A stretch of 64,000 bases of DNA. Source: Rhodoplanes sp046000175. GTDB lineage: Bacteria; Pseudomonadota; Alphaproteobacteria; Rhizobiales; Xanthobacteraceae. The position numbers and the translations under genes are program-made. Positions 27,401 through 36,345 of this stretch are shown one piece after another. Positions within the stretch are counted from its first letter, which is position 1, and every line of letters starts with the position of its first letter. The stretch is from positions 1 to 64,000 of the forward strand of contig NZ_JBEOMB010000016.1 in NCBI RefSeq assembly GCF_046000175.1, in the 5' to 3' direction. Below the pieces are notes generated by a model, which was not told where the DNA came from, ran no database searches, and saw only the letters and a program-made list of their open reading frames with translations.

Positions 27401-27796
27401 TTACTCGGCGGCCGTCGCCGCCTCGCGCTCGCCCGGGCGATCCTGCCGCTCGGTGATGCGGGCCGACTTGCCGCGCCGCGAGCGCAGGTAATACAGCTTC
27501 GCGCGCCGCACCTTGCCGCGCCGCACCACCTTGATCGAGTCGATCAGCGGCGAGTACAGCGGGAAGACGCGCTCGACGCCCTCGCCGTAGGAGATCTTGC
27601 GGACCGTGAAGCTCTCGTGAAGGCCGGCGCCGGAGCGGCCGATGCAGACGCCCTCGTAGGCCTGGACGCGCGAGCGGTCGCCCTCGACCACCTTGACGTT
27701 GACGGTCAGGGTGTCGCCCGGGCCGAAATCCGGAATGTCCTTGCCGGCGGACAGCTTGGCGATCTGCTCTTTCTCGAGCTCTTGAATGATGTTCAT
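27401..27796 (-). CDS. rplS: 50S ribosomal protein L19
   Basis: Ribosomal protein L19, at the 30S-50S interface. 131 aa from ATG 27796 (MNIIQELEKEQIAKL), chosen because it matches the family N-terminus; a longer in-frame reading to 27940 is spurious. Conserved SYGEGVERVFPLYSPLIDSI and RRGKVRRAKLYYLRSRRGKSARI are present, followed by a short acidic tail. Last gene of the rpsP-SIMPL-rimM-trmD-rplS run. Confidence 0.98.
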   Translation of the reverse strand: MNIIQELEKEQIAKLSAGKDIPDFGPGDTLTVNVKVVEGDRSRVQAYEGVCIGRSGAGLHESFTVRKISYGEGVERVFPLYSPLIDSIKVVRRGKVRRAKLYYLRSRRGKSARITERQDRPGEREAATAAE

Positions 27797-27893
27797 GGGA
27801 GGTCTCCAGCGCTGCGTCTGGCGCAAGCGCGCCGGTTCTGTCGGTCGGTATGCTTCGGGTTGGCGGTGCCTATACGCCATGTCGTCGGCTTTG

Positions 27894-28637
27894 TCATCCA
27901 TCGGTCGCTTTTTTTGGCGGGAGGACCGGGACTTGGGCATCAGCCATTCGGGTGATGTATGTGGCCCACAGATCCGGCCGTCGCTCGCGGGTGAGCCGCT
28001 CGGCCTCGGCGCGGCGCCACGCCGCGACGCGGCCGTGGTCGCCCGACACCAGGACGGACGGAATGTCGCGGCCCTCGAAGAGCTGAGGCCGCGTGTAGTG
28101 CGGGTATTCGAGGAGGCCGTCCGAAAAGCTCTCCTCGGCGCCCGACGCCTGCTTGCCCATCACGCCGGGCAGGAGCCGGACGCAGGCGTCGATCAGCACC
28201 AGGGCGGCGAGCTCGCCGCCCGAGAGAACGTAGTCGCCGATCGACACCTCCTCCAGGTTGCGACCCGCGATGACGCGCTCGTCGACGCCCTCGAAGCGGC
28301 CACAGACGATGACGACGCCGGGACCGGCCGCGAGCTCCTGCACCCTCGCCTGGGTCAGCGGTTTTCCGCGCGGGCTCGTGAGGAGGCGGGGCCGCGCATC
28401 GTGCTCGGGCGCGATCGCGTCGATCGCCCGCGCGAGCACGTCGGCGCGCAGGACCATGCCGGGACCGCCGCCGGCCGGCGTGTCGTCGACGCTGCGATGG
28501 CGGTCGGTGGCGAAGTCGCGCAGATCGGTGGCGGCCAGATCCCACAGGCCGTTCGCGCGCGCCTTGCCGGCGAGGCTCGCGCCGAGGGGCCCCGGGAACA
28601 TCTCCGGAAAGATCGTGATCACGTCGGCGCGCCACAT
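27894..28637 (-). CDS. trmD: tRNA (guanine-N1-)-methyltransferase
   Basis: TrmD methylates G37 of tRNAs with S-adenosylmethionine, preventing +1 frameshifting. 247 aa with trefoil-knot SPOUT motifs: ITIFPEMFPGPLGASLAGKA, DDTPAGGGPGMVLRADVL, CGRFEGVDERVI, and the knot segment SIGDYVLSGGELAALVLIDA. ATG 28637. The C-terminus has an extra short tail (PVLPPKKATDG). It follows rimM (120 bp) and precedes rplS (97 bp). Confidence 0.98.
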   Translation of the reverse strand: MWRADVITIFPEMFPGPLGASLAGKARANGLWDLAATDLRDFATDRHRSVDDTPAGGGPGMVLRADVLARAIDAIAPEHDARPRLLTSPRGKPLTQARVQELAAGPGVVIVCGRFEGVDERVIAGRNLEEVSIGDYVLSGGELAALVLIDACVRLLPGVMGKQASGAEESFSDGLLEYPHYTRPQLFEGRDIPSVLVSGDHGRVAAWRRAEAERLTRERRPDLWATYITRMADAQVPVLPPKKATDG

Positions 28638-28757
28638 GACGAGCTCGGCTTCCTTTCAGCGTCTTGCTGAGTTTGTTTCCCCTCGTGACGAGGAGCGATC
28701 CGTCAGGATCGCGTCTCGTCTCACGAGGCCACGGGTGCCGCTGCCACCCGACGCGGG

Positions 28758-29303
28758 TCACGCTTCGGGGCCGGGCTCCTCCTCGTCGTCGAACAGCCCG
28801 GGCGGCGGATCGACGACGACCCGGCCGCCGGGGATGTCGACGACCGGCACGACGGCCTTGGAGAACGGCACCAGCAGCGTCTCGCCGCGCCTCGGTGCGA
28901 TCTCCAGAATGTCGCCGGCGCCGAAGTTCTGCACCGCGATCACGGTGCCCATCTCGGCGCCCGCCGTGTCGACGGCCGAAAGCCCGATCAGGTCGGCGTG
29001 ATAGAACTCGTCCTCGCCGGCCGGCGCGAGCTTTTCACGCGGCACGTAGAGGTCGATGTTGCGCAGCGCCTCCGCGGCGTCGCGGTCGGCGACGCCCTTC
29101 AGCCGCGCCACGAAGCAGTCCTTGGCGGGCCGCAGCGACGCGATCTCGAACACCCGCCCGTCGGCCGCCGTCAGCGGCCCGTAGGCCGCGACCGCCGACG
29201 GGTCGCCCGTGAACGACCACAGCCGCACCTCGCCGCGCACGCCGTGCGGCGCCCCGATGCGGGCGACGCAGACGCGATCGCCGGGTGCCGGACGAGGCGG
29301 CAT
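28758..29303 (-). CDS. rimM: 16S rRNA processing protein RimM
   Basis: RimM assists maturation of the 30S subunit head and binds S19. 181 aa with the N-terminal barrel (VARIGAPHGVRGEVRLWSFT), the linker LYVPREKLAPAGEDEFYHADLIG and the PRC-barrel (GTVIAVQNFGAGDILEIAP, LLVPFSKAVVPVVDIPGGRV). Its ATG at 29303 starts 1 nt after the stop codon of the SIMPL-domain gene, implying translational coupling. The C-terminus is acidic. Confidence 0.97.
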   Translation of the reverse strand: MPPRPAPGDRVCVARIGAPHGVRGEVRLWSFTGDPSAVAAYGPLTAADGRVFEIASLRPAKDCFVARLKGVADRDAAEALRNIDLYVPREKLAPAGEDEFYHADLIGLSAVDTAGAEMGTVIAVQNFGAGDILEIAPRRGETLLVPFSKAVVPVVDIPGGRVVVDPPPGLFDDEEEPGPEA

Positions 29304-29304
29304 C

Positions 29305-30015
29305 TCAACGCGGGCCGATCCGCCACGTCACCGTGGCGGAGGCATCGAAGGTCAGCGTCGCCGGCGGCGTGATCTGCATCGACCGCGCCGACGCCATCTC
29401 GGCGCGCAGCGCGCCCGGCTCGCCGCCCTCCACGATGGCGACGACCCCGACGAGCCGCATGCCGGCCGCCGCCGCGAACACCTCGGCCTTGGCCTGCGCA
29501 TCGGCGATCGCCTTGCGGCGCGCCTCGTCGAGGCCCGCATGGGCGTCCTCGGCCCGGTAGCCGATCGGCCCGACCTCGAAGAGGCCGGACGACGCGATGC
29601 GGCCGACCAGCGTGTTGACGCGATCGACCGGCTTGAGCTCGAGCTCGAACGCCGTGACGGCGCGGTAGCCCGGCTGCTCCTGCTTCGGCCGCACGACGTC
29701 GCGGGCGAGGCGGAAGTCGGACCGCTTCACCGTCACGCCGTCGGACGCGAGCTTCTGCAGCGTCTCGGCGGCGCGGGCGGCGCGGGCCTCGTGAGCGGCC
29801 GTCGCCTTGTCGAGCGAGTCGCCGGGGGTCGCGACCTCGACCGTGAGAGCGGCGAAGCTCGGCTTCGCCGTGTGCTGGCCCTGGCCCTGCACCGTGACGG
29901 TCGGCTCGGAACCGCCGCGCCGCTCCTGGGCGACGGCGGGCGAGACGGCGGCGACGGCGAACGCGGCGGCGCAGACGAGCCCCGCCACCACGCTGCGATG
30001 CGAACCTTTGCGCAT
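29305..30015 (-). CDS. SIMPL (DUF541) domain exported protein
   Basis: A 236-aa periplasmic or secreted protein with a signal peptide (VAGLVCAAAFAVAAVSPAVAQ). The SIMPL/DUF541 fold is recognised from VTVQGQGQHTAKPSFAALTV, the long helix KATAAHEARAARAAETLQKL, FELELKPVDRVNTLVGRIAS, ARRKAIADAQAKAEVFAAAAG and the C-terminal strand ATLTFDASATVTWRI. Function of the family is not established. Unusually it sits between rpsP and rimM, ending 1 nt before the rimM start. Confidence 0.93.
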   Translation of the reverse strand: MRKGSHRSVVAGLVCAAAFAVAAVSPAVAQERRGGSEPTVTVQGQGQHTAKPSFAALTVEVATPGDSLDKATAAHEARAARAAETLQKLASDGVTVKRSDFRLARDVVRPKQEQPGYRAVTAFELELKPVDRVNTLVGRIASSGLFEVGPIGYRAEDAHAGLDEARRKAIADAQAKAEVFAAAAGMRLVGVVAIVEGGEPGALRAEMASARSMQITPPATLTFDASATVTWRIGPR

Positions 30016-30089
30016 CTGAGTTCCCCCGGTCGGCCCTCGACGGGCCCGTGCGACGCGGACTGATACGAGATCCGGCTGATCAGTTCGAG

Positions 30090-30191
30090 GTCATTCCGGG
30101 GCGGCGCACTGCGCCGAACCCGGAATCCAGCCCAGACCTGGAGTTTCCCGCTGGATTCCGGGTTCGCGGCTTCGCCGCGCCCCGGAATGAC
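30090..30191. repeat. Long inverted repeat (GTCATTCCGGGGCGG type)
   Basis: Arms GTCATTCCGGGGCGGCGC... and ...GCGCCCCGGAATGAC with internal CCCGGAATCCAG / CTGGATTCCGGG. About 100 bp between rpsP and the SIMPL gene; same family as 10086-10208. It interrupts the ribosomal gene run. Confidence 0.9.
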
Positions 30192-30242
30192 TATGCCCTG
30201 ATCGACCGGCCGTGCTCTGACGCGCCGGGTGCGGCGCGCCGC

Positions 30243-30581
30243 TTACTTGCCGGCCTTGGCCTTGGCCTCGGCCATCGCCTTGCGCTCCTTGCGCGGGATC
30301 GCCTTCTCGGGATTGTTGCGCGGCTCGCGCTTCTGGATTCCGGCCTCGTCGAGGAAGCGCAGGATGCGGTCCGACGGCGTCGCGCCCTTGGCGAGCCAGT
30401 CCTTCGCCTTGTCGAGGTCGAACTTCAGACGGTCGGCCTGGTCCTTCGGCAGCAGCGGGTTGAAGTAGCCGATGCGCTCGATGAAGCGGCCGTCACGCGG
30501 CGAGCGTGAGTCGGCGACGACGATGTGATAGAACGGGCGCTTCTTGGTGCCGGCACGGGCCATCCGGATTCGCAGAGACAT
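30243..30581 (-). CDS. rpsP: 30S ribosomal protein S16
   Basis: Ribosomal protein S16, a primary 16S rRNA binder. 112 aa from ATG 30581, with AGGA about 8 nt upstream. Signature MSLRIRMARAGTKKRPFYHI, VVADSRSPRDGRFIERIGYF and NPLLPKD, then DRILRFLDEAGI. The Lys/Ala-rich tail (EKAIPRKERKAMAEAKAKAGK) is typical of alphaproteobacterial S16. Confidence 0.98.
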   Translation of the reverse strand: MSLRIRMARAGTKKRPFYHIVVADSRSPRDGRFIERIGYFNPLLPKDQADRLKFDLDKAKDWLAKGATPSDRILRFLDEAGIQKREPRNNPEKAIPRKERKAMAEAKAKAGK

Positions 30582-30680
30582 TCTCGTAGTCCTTCTCTTC
30601 TCGTCTGTTCTCAGCGCCCGGTCGGTCCGATGCGCCAGGGGTGAAGTTGCACGTGCGTCGCGGCGACACCGGCCTCTCTC

Positions 30681-30779
30681 CACCCTCGTCCTGAGGAGGC
30701 TGCGAAGCAGCCGTCTCGAAGGGCGGGGGTGGCCACATGGTTCGAGACGCGCTCCTGCGGAGCGCTCCTCACCATGAGG
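30681..30779. repeat. Palindromic repeat cluster between ffh and rpsP
   Basis: CTCGTCCTGAGGAGGCTGCG..CAGCCGTCTCGAAGG is followed by CATGGTTCGAGACGCGCTCC..GGAGCGCTCCTCACCATG. The second part is the inverted equivalent of 14787-14833; the whole is similar to 34399-34520. Confidence 0.88.
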
Positions 30780-30810
30780 CGTCGAGAATCGGACGGTGAA
30801 GTAACGGTCC

Positions 30811-32466
30811 TCACTTCTTCTTCCCGAAGCCCGGGAAATTCTGCATCTTGCCGCCGAGCCCCGGCAGGCCGGTGAAGCGCGGCATGCCGCCGGGAAGACC
30901 CGGCAGCGGTGGCTTCGCGGCCGGCGCGTCCTTGCCGGCCTCCGGCTTGGCGTCGCCCTTCGCAGGCGCCACCTCCGGAATGCCGGGCGGCACGCCGGGC
31001 AGCCCGGGGGGCGCGCCCGGGAAACCCGGCAGGCCGGGCGGCGCCCCGCCCGGCATGTTGCCGAGCACGCCGGGCATCCGGTCGGCGAGCTTCTCGAGAT
31101 CGGCCGGGCTCGGCATGCCGCCGCCGAAGCCGAGCGCATTGGCGAGCCCGGCCAGCGGTCCGCGCTTGCCCGAGCCCATCTGCTTCATCATGTCGGCCAT
31201 CTGCCGGTGCATCTTGAGGAGCCGGTTGATCTCCTCGACCTTGGTGCCGGAGCCGGCCGCGATGCGCTTCTTGCGGCTGGCCTTGAGGAGATCCGGGGTG
31301 CGGCGCTCCTTCGGCGTCATCGACTGGATGATGGCGATCTGATGCTTGACGATGGTGTCGTCGATGTTGGCGGCGGCGATCTGGTTCTTCATGCGGGCGA
31401 TGCCGGGCAGCATGCTCATCATGCCGCCGAGGCCGCCCATCTTGAGCATCTGCTCGAGCTGCTCGCGCAGGTCGTTGAGATCGAACTGGCCCTTGCGCAT
31501 CCGCTCGGCGGTGCGCCGCGCCTTCTCGGCGTCGATCGTCGCGGCGGCCTTCTCGACCAGCGAGACGATGTCGCCCATGCCGAGGATGCGGTCGGCGATC
31601 CGGCTCGGATGGAAGTCTTCCAGCGCGTCGAGCTTCTCGCCGACGCCGATCAGCTTGATCGGCTTGCCGGTGACGGCCCGCATCGACAGCGCGGCGCCGC
31701 CGCGGCCGTCGCCGTCCACGCGGGTCAGCACGATGCCGGTGAGGCCGACCCGCTCGTCGAACGCGCGGGCGAGATTGACGGCGTCCTGGCCGGTGAGCGC
31801 GTCGGCGACCAGCAGCACCTCGTGCGGGGTCGCCGCCTGCTTCACCTCGGCGACCTCGATCATCATGGCTTCGTCGAGGGTGGTGCGGCCGGCGGTGTCG
31901 AGGATGACCACGTCGTAGCCGCCGAGCCGGCCCGCATCGAGCGCCCGGCGGGCGATCTGCACCGGCGTCTGGCCGGCGACGATGGGCAGCGTGTCGACGC
32001 CGACCTGGGTGCCCAACACCGCGAGCTGCTCCTGGGCGGCCGGCCGACGGGTGTCGAGCGAGGCCATCAGGACCTTGCGCTTCATCGTGTCGGTCAGGCG
32101 CCGGGCGATCTTGGCCGAGGTGGTCGTCTTGCCCGAGCCCTGCAGGCCGACCATCATGATCGGCACCGGCGCGGGCGCGTTCAGGTCGATCGGATCGGCC
32201 GTCGCCCCGAGCGTCTCGATGAGCTGGTCGTGGACGATCTTCACGACCATCTGGCCGGGCGTCACCGACTTGATCACCTCGACCCCGACGGCGCGCTCCT
32301 TCAGCTTCTCGATGAAGCCGCGCACCACGTCGAGGGCGACGTCCGCCTCGAGCAGGGCGCGGCGGACTTCTCGCGCAGCCGCGTCGACGTCGGACGCAGT
32401 CAGCGCGCCACGCCGGGTCAGCCGGTCGAGGATGCCGGAGAGCTTGTCGGAAAGACCGTCGAACAT
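30811..32466 (-). CDS. ffh: Signal recognition particle protein Ffh
   Basis: SRP GTPase that, with 4.5S RNA, delivers nascent membrane proteins to FtsY. From ATG 32466 the product is 551 aa, longer than the usual ~450-510. N domain MFDGLSDKLSGILDRL; G domain with GLQGSGKTTTSAKIARRL, SLDTRRPAAQEQL, DTAGRTTLDE, TRVDGDGRGGAAL and KLIGVGEKLDALEDF; M domain with MLPG, SGTKVEEINRLLKMHRQM and MGSGKRGP. The last ~100 residues are an unusual Gly/Pro/Met-rich extension (PPGLPGFPGAPPGLPGVPPG). Its receptor gene ftsY is 24 kb away in the same window. Confidence 0.98.
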   Translation of the reverse strand: MFDGLSDKLSGILDRLTRRGALTASDVDAAAREVRRALLEADVALDVVRGFIEKLKERAVGVEVIKSVTPGQMVVKIVHDQLIETLGATADPIDLNAPAPVPIMMVGLQGSGKTTTSAKIARRLTDTMKRKVLMASLDTRRPAAQEQLAVLGTQVGVDTLPIVAGQTPVQIARRALDAGRLGGYDVVILDTAGRTTLDEAMMIEVAEVKQAATPHEVLLVADALTGQDAVNLARAFDERVGLTGIVLTRVDGDGRGGAALSMRAVTGKPIKLIGVGEKLDALEDFHPSRIADRILGMGDIVSLVEKAAATIDAEKARRTAERMRKGQFDLNDLREQLEQMLKMGGLGGMMSMLPGIARMKNQIAAANIDDTIVKHQIAIIQSMTPKERRTPDLLKASRKKRIAAGSGTKVEEINRLLKMHRQMADMMKQMGSGKRGPLAGLANALGFGGGMPSPADLEKLADRMPGVLGNMPGGAPPGLPGFPGAPPGLPGVPPGIPEVAPAKGDAKPEAGKDAPAAKPPLPGLPGGMPRFTGLPGLGGKMQNFPGFGKKK

Positions 32467-32699
32467 GCGTCCGTCCGTCCCGTTGGACCTCCCCCGCGGA
32501 GAGGCAAGACCCAAACACGTGTGGCGCCCGAGGGCGCATCGCGCTGTCGGGCGTTGGCCTCCGGCCTCGCGGGACCGGTCGGTTGATGTCGTTCTCGGCA
32601 GATGTCGAGAGCGCGGGACACTACTCCGCGGGGCGAAGCGAAGTCAAATCGACCGCAGACGTCCGACGGCGTTCCACTTTTCGCCCTCGAGCACGGCCC

Positions 32700-32826
32700 G
32701 TGTCCCGGACAAGGCGCGCCGGGCCGCAGGCGCGGCGCGCCGCAGAGCCGGGACCCAGGGGCCTCTCGGCGGGAGCTTTGCCGCGTCACCCTGGGTCCCG
32801 GCTCGCGCTACGCGCGTCCGGGACAC
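32700..32826. repeat. Inverted repeat GTGTCCCGGACAAGGCG...GTCCGGGACAC
   Basis: Outer arms GTGTCCCGGAC / GTCCGGGACAC enclose GCCGGGACCCAGG / CCTGGGTCCCGGC. It lies upstream of ffh. Same family as 39138-39274 and 55931-56102. Confidence 0.9.
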
Positions 32827-32839
32827 GGATTCCGTGCCC

Positions 32840-33100
32840 CTACTCCATGGTCGACCCGGCCTCGCCGAGCGGCGAGCCGCGCAGCGGACGGGCGCCGACC
32901 CGCTCCAGGATCGAGATCACCTGGCCGATGGTGCCGAGCGGCACGTCGCGGCCCTCGTGCGACCGGAACTCGCGCGCCACGAAGGCGCAGGCCGCGGCGA
33001 GATCGGCCTCGCTCGCCCCGGTGGCGATGATCTCGGCGACGATCGCGTCGTCGACCGGATGAACCGCCGACACCACCTGGTCGCGCGTCAACTCGGACAT
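32840..33100 (-). CDS. Conserved hypothetical protein, 86 aa
   Basis: Not recognised. 86 aa starting MSELTRDQVVSAVHPVDDAI at ATG 33100, with GGGAGG about 7 nt upstream. Predicted mixed helical, no TM or signal peptide. ATGASEADLAAACAFVAREF and GTIGQVISILERV look like helices of a small globular domain. Upstream is a gap and the divergent MBL-hydrolase gene. Confidence 0.75.
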   Translation of the reverse strand: MSELTRDQVVSAVHPVDDAIVAEIIATGASEADLAAACAFVAREFRSHEGRDVPLGTIGQVISILERVGARPLRGSPLGEAGSTME

Positions 33101-33302
33101 TTGGTACCTCCCGGATGCGCGCATGATCCCGAAAAGTGGAACCCGGTTTTCGGACAAGATCATGCGAACCAAAGCGACGCGGCAGGCTGCCGCGCCTTGT
33201 CCCGACCGGTGGACCGCCTAAGTACCGTCAGCCGCTCCGCCGCCCGGTCCCAGGGGCCGGCGAGCAGTATCGCGGTGGCCCCGTATAGAGAGAGATAGGA
33301 AC

Positions 33303-34370
33303 GTGCCGTCCACCCGTCGAGGCCTGCTGTTCGGATCGACCGGCTTGGTGGCCGCGGCCGCCGCCGTCCTGTTCGGGGCGCGCGCCCGCGCCGCCCGCTT
33401 CTACGAAGGCCCGGTCTCCGACCATTTCGACGGCACGGTGTTCCGCGACCCGCACGGGGCGGCGCCGAAGAGCGTCACCGACCTGGTGCGCTGGTGGGGG
33501 TCGCGCGGCGGCTCGGCCGACTGGCCCGACTGGGCGCCGAGCCCGCATGTCGACACGCCGCCGGCCCGGGTGACCGGGCCGCGCCTGCGCATCGGCTATG
33601 TCGGCCATGCGAGCTTCCTGCTGCAGACCGGCGGCCACAACATCCTGATCGACCCGGTGTGGTCGGAGCGCGCCTCGCCGGTCGGCTTCGCCGGGCCGAA
33701 GCGCGTCAACGATCCCGGCATCCCGTTCGAGAACCTGCCGAAAATCGATACCGTGCTGGTCTCCCACGGCCATTACGACCATCTCGACGCCGACACCCTG
33801 TCGCGGCTCGCGGCCGACCACCGGCCGCGCATCGTCACCCCGCTCGGCAACGACGCCGTGATGGCCGACCACGACCCGGCGATCGTCGCCGAGGCCTACG
33901 ACTGGCACGACCGGATCGAGCTGTCGCCCGACGTGGCGGTGACGCTGGTGCCGCTGCGGCACTGGTCGGCGCGCGGCCTCCTCGACCGCAACAAGACCCT
34001 GTGGGCCGGCTTCGTCATCGACACGCCGGCGGGCCGCCTCTACCACGTCAGCGATTCCGGCTATGGCGACGGCTTCCGGTTCCGCGAGGCGCGCGACCGC
34101 TACGGGCCGTTCCGGCTCGCCATCCTGCCGATCGGCGCCTACGAGCCGCGCTGGTTCATGCGCGACCAGCACATGAACCCGGACGAGGCCGTTCAGGCGC
34201 TGGCCGACTGCGGCGCCGAGCTGGCGCTCGCCCACCACCACGGCACCTTCAAGCTGACCGACGAGGCGATCGACGCCCCGGTGAAGGATCTGCGCGCCGC
34301 CTGCGCGGCGGCGGAGATTCCGGACGAGCGGTTCAGGGTGCTGGCGCCCGGCGAGGCGTGGGAGCTTTAG
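33303..34370 (+). CDS. Exported MBL-fold metallo-hydrolase (NAPE-PLD/UlaG-like)
   Basis: A 355-aa metallo-beta-lactamase-fold hydrolase with a Tat-like N-terminus (TRRGLLFGSTGLVAAAAAVL). Metal ligands are visible: VLVSHGHYDHLD (HxHxDH), the His in VPLRHWSARG, SDSGYGDG, and a later His in ALAHHHGTF. IGYVGHASFLLQTGGHNILIDPVWS and PIGAYEPRWFM are typical of the NAPE-PLD/UlaG-like subgroup. Start GTG 33303 is preceded by AGGA at rather short spacing. Substrate unknown. Confidence 0.92.
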   Translation: MPSTRRGLLFGSTGLVAAAAAVLFGARARAARFYEGPVSDHFDGTVFRDPHGAAPKSVTDLVRWWGSRGGSADWPDWAPSPHVDTPPARVTGPRLRIGYVGHASFLLQTGGHNILIDPVWSERASPVGFAGPKRVNDPGIPFENLPKIDTVLVSHGHYDHLDADTLSRLAADHRPRIVTPLGNDAVMADHDPAIVAEAYDWHDRIELSPDVAVTLVPLRHWSARGLLDRNKTLWAGFVIDTPAGRLYHVSDSGYGDGFRFREARDRYGPFRLAILPIGAYEPRWFMRDQHMNPDEAVQALADCGAELALAHHHGTFKLTDEAIDAPVKDLRAACAAAEIPDERFRVLAPGEAWEL

Positions 34371-34398
34371 GGACGACGCACCCCGGCTCCCTCCTGCC

Positions 34399-34520
34399 CT
34401 CATGGTGAGGAGGGGACCGTAGGTCCGCGTCTCGAACCATGCGGCCTCCGAACCACGCGGACTGAGGGGGCCACGTCCTTCGAGACGCCCGCTTCGCGGG
34501 CGCCTCAGGACGAGGACGAA
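34399..34520. repeat. Palindromic repeat (CTCATGGTGAGGAGG type)
   Basis: CTCATGGTGAGGAGG..CGCGTCTCGAACCATG followed by GTCCTTCGAGACGCCCGCTT..GGGCGCCTCAGGACGAGGACGAAGG. It fills the gap between the convergent MBL and GyrI-like genes and matches 30681-30779. Confidence 0.85.
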
Positions 34521-34522
34521 GG

Positions 34523-35224
34523 TCACCGCAGCGGCACGAAGACCTCGATCACCAGCTTGTCCTCGGGGGTCGTCAGCGGGTCGGTGACGTAGACCTCGAC
34601 GAACTGGTCCTGGGCGTCGAGGTTCTTGTCGTCGAGCTGGTTGGTGATCGCCTCGTAGGTCGCGTCCATCGAGTCGTAGGAGCCGCGGTGGACGTATTTC
34701 AGCGCCTTGCCGGCCGGGGTCTGGCCGACCGCGAGGTCGCCGGTCGGCGCCGGGCTCGGCGCCTGCGCCACCGGATAGCCGGCCCGGAACGTGAAGCCGT
34801 TGTCGTCGGTCGAGGTGTAGATGGTCGTGGCCGGGCCGGATGGCGTCAGGTTCTGCTTCTGCAGATAGGCCGAGACGGTCTTGAGCGCGTCCTGGATCGC
34901 CTCGAAGGCGCGGTCCCAGCTCGCTTTGCCGCTGACCTGGACGATCGTCCGGGCCTGCATCGTGACGTCCTCGCCGAACACCTCGCCAGCCTGGCCGGCG
35001 GCGGGCGGGGTGCCGGGCGCCGCCTGAGCCGGCGCCGCAGGCGCTTGCGTCGACGGGGCCGACGTGGAGGGGGCTGGTGCGGTCGGAGCCGGTACGGCCG
35101 GCGGGCTCGCGGCCGGCGGGCTCGCGGGCGTGCCGCCCTGCCCCTGCGCAACGCCGAGGCTGGATTGCCACAGCACGGCCGCCGCGATCGCGGCGAGGGT
35201 CGCGACGAAACGGCGAGGTCGCAT
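34523..35224 (-). CDS. Exported GyrI-like effector-binding-domain protein
   Basis: A 233-aa protein with a signal peptide (RRFVATLAAIAAAVLWQSSLG) followed by a Pro/Ala/Ser-rich linker (~30-75). The C-terminal ~150 residues resemble the GyrI-like (AraC effector-binding) fold: WDRAFEAIQDALKTVSAYLQ, FTFRAGYPVA, ALKYVHRGSYDSMDATYEAI and DKLVIEVFVPL. Stand-alone secreted versions may bind small hydrophobic ligands, but the role is unknown. AGGAGC lies 6 nt before ATG 35224. An upstream in-frame reading to 35410 overlaps the dapF promoter region and is rejected. Confidence 0.85.
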   Translation of the reverse strand: MRPRRFVATLAAIAAAVLWQSSLGVAQGQGGTPASPPAASPPAVPAPTAPAPSTSAPSTQAPAAPAQAAPGTPPAAGQAGEVFGEDVTMQARTIVQVSGKASWDRAFEAIQDALKTVSAYLQKQNLTPSGPATTIYTSTDDNGFTFRAGYPVAQAPSPAPTGDLAVGQTPAGKALKYVHRGSYDSMDATYEAITNQLDDKNLDAQDQFVEVYVTDPLTTPEDKLVIEVFVPLR

Positions 35225-35421
35225 CGAATGCTCCTGTCGATCCTGCGTTCCGAAACGGATAGAGCACGGGCCGGATGAACGGAAGCCCAACGCTGTGGCC
35301 GGCCGCCGGGTCCCGCCGCGCCCCCCGCGAAGAAGCCCGCCGCTGGTCAAGGCATGCGAAAATCCCATATAAGGCGCCGGACCGAGACCAACCGACAGCT
35401 CCCCCGACATCCGACCTCCCG

Positions 35422-36345
35422 ATGAGCGCGCTCGCCGACCACCCCTATGTGAAGATGAACGGCCTCGGCAACGAGATCGTCGTCGTCGACCTGCGCGACC
35501 GGCCGGAGACGCTCACGGCCGCCGAGGCGCGCGCCGCGGCGAGCCCCGAGGGGGCGCCGTTCGACCAGCTCATGGTGCTCTATCCGGCCCGCACGCCCGG
35601 CACCGACGCGTTCGTGCGCATCTACAACACCGACGGCTCGGAGGCCGGCGCCTGCGGCAACGGCATGCGCTGCGTCGCCGACATCGTGTTCGCCGACACC
35701 GGCAAGACGACGCTGACCTTCGAGACGCGGGCCGGGATCATCAACGCCTGGAAGGGCGAGGCGCCGCTGGTCTCCACGGTCGACATGGGCGCCCCGAAGT
35801 TCGGCTGGCGCGACATCCCGCTCGCCGAGGAGTTCCGCGACACCCGCGCGATCGAGCTGCAGATCGGGCCGATCGACGCGCCGATCCTGCACTCGCCCTC
35901 GGTCGCCAGCATGGGCAACCCGCACGCGGTGTTCTGGGTCGACGACCCGTGGGCCTACGATCTCGGCAAGATCGGCCCGCTGCTGGAGAACCATCCGATC
36001 TTCCCGGACCGCGCCAACATCACGCTCGCCGCCGTGACCGGCCCGGACCATCTGACGATGCGCACCTGGGAGCGCGGCGCCGGCCTCACCAAGGCCTGCG
36101 GCTCGGCCGCCTGCGCCACGGCCGTCTCGGCGGCCCGCACCGGTCGCACCGGGCGGCGCGTGCGCGTCACCCTGCCGGGCGGCGACCTGATCATCGACTG
36201 GCGCGAGCGCGACGACCACGTGCTGATGACCGGCCCGGTCGCGTACGAGCGGCACGGCCGCTTCGACCCGGCCCTGTTCGCCAAGGACGTGACCGGTATC
36301 GCGACCACTGGCGCCGCGACGGCCGGCGGAGCGGCCGGGCGATGA
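35422..36345 (+). CDS. dapF: Diaminopimelate epimerase
   Basis: DapF converts LL- to meso-diaminopimelate for lysine and peptidoglycan. 307 aa. The two catalytic cysteines are in GSEAGACGNGMRC (C78) and GLTKACGSAACA (C226). KMNGLGNEIVVVDLR, SVASMGNPHAVFWVDD and LTMRTWERGAGLT are conserved. The ATG at 35422 fits the family N-terminus. The stop overlaps the mtaB start (ATGA, 36342-36345), so the two are translationally coupled. Confidence 0.98.
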   Translation: MSALADHPYVKMNGLGNEIVVVDLRDRPETLTAAEARAAASPEGAPFDQLMVLYPARTPGTDAFVRIYNTDGSEAGACGNGMRCVADIVFADTGKTTLTFETRAGIINAWKGEAPLVSTVDMGAPKFGWRDIPLAEEFRDTRAIELQIGPIDAPILHSPSVASMGNPHAVFWVDDPWAYDLGKIGPLLENHPIFPDRANITLAAVTGPDHLTMRTWERGAGLTKACGSAACATAVSAARTGRTGRRVRVTLPGGDLIIDWRERDDHVLMTGPVAYERHGRFDPALFAKDVTGIATTGAATAGGAAGR

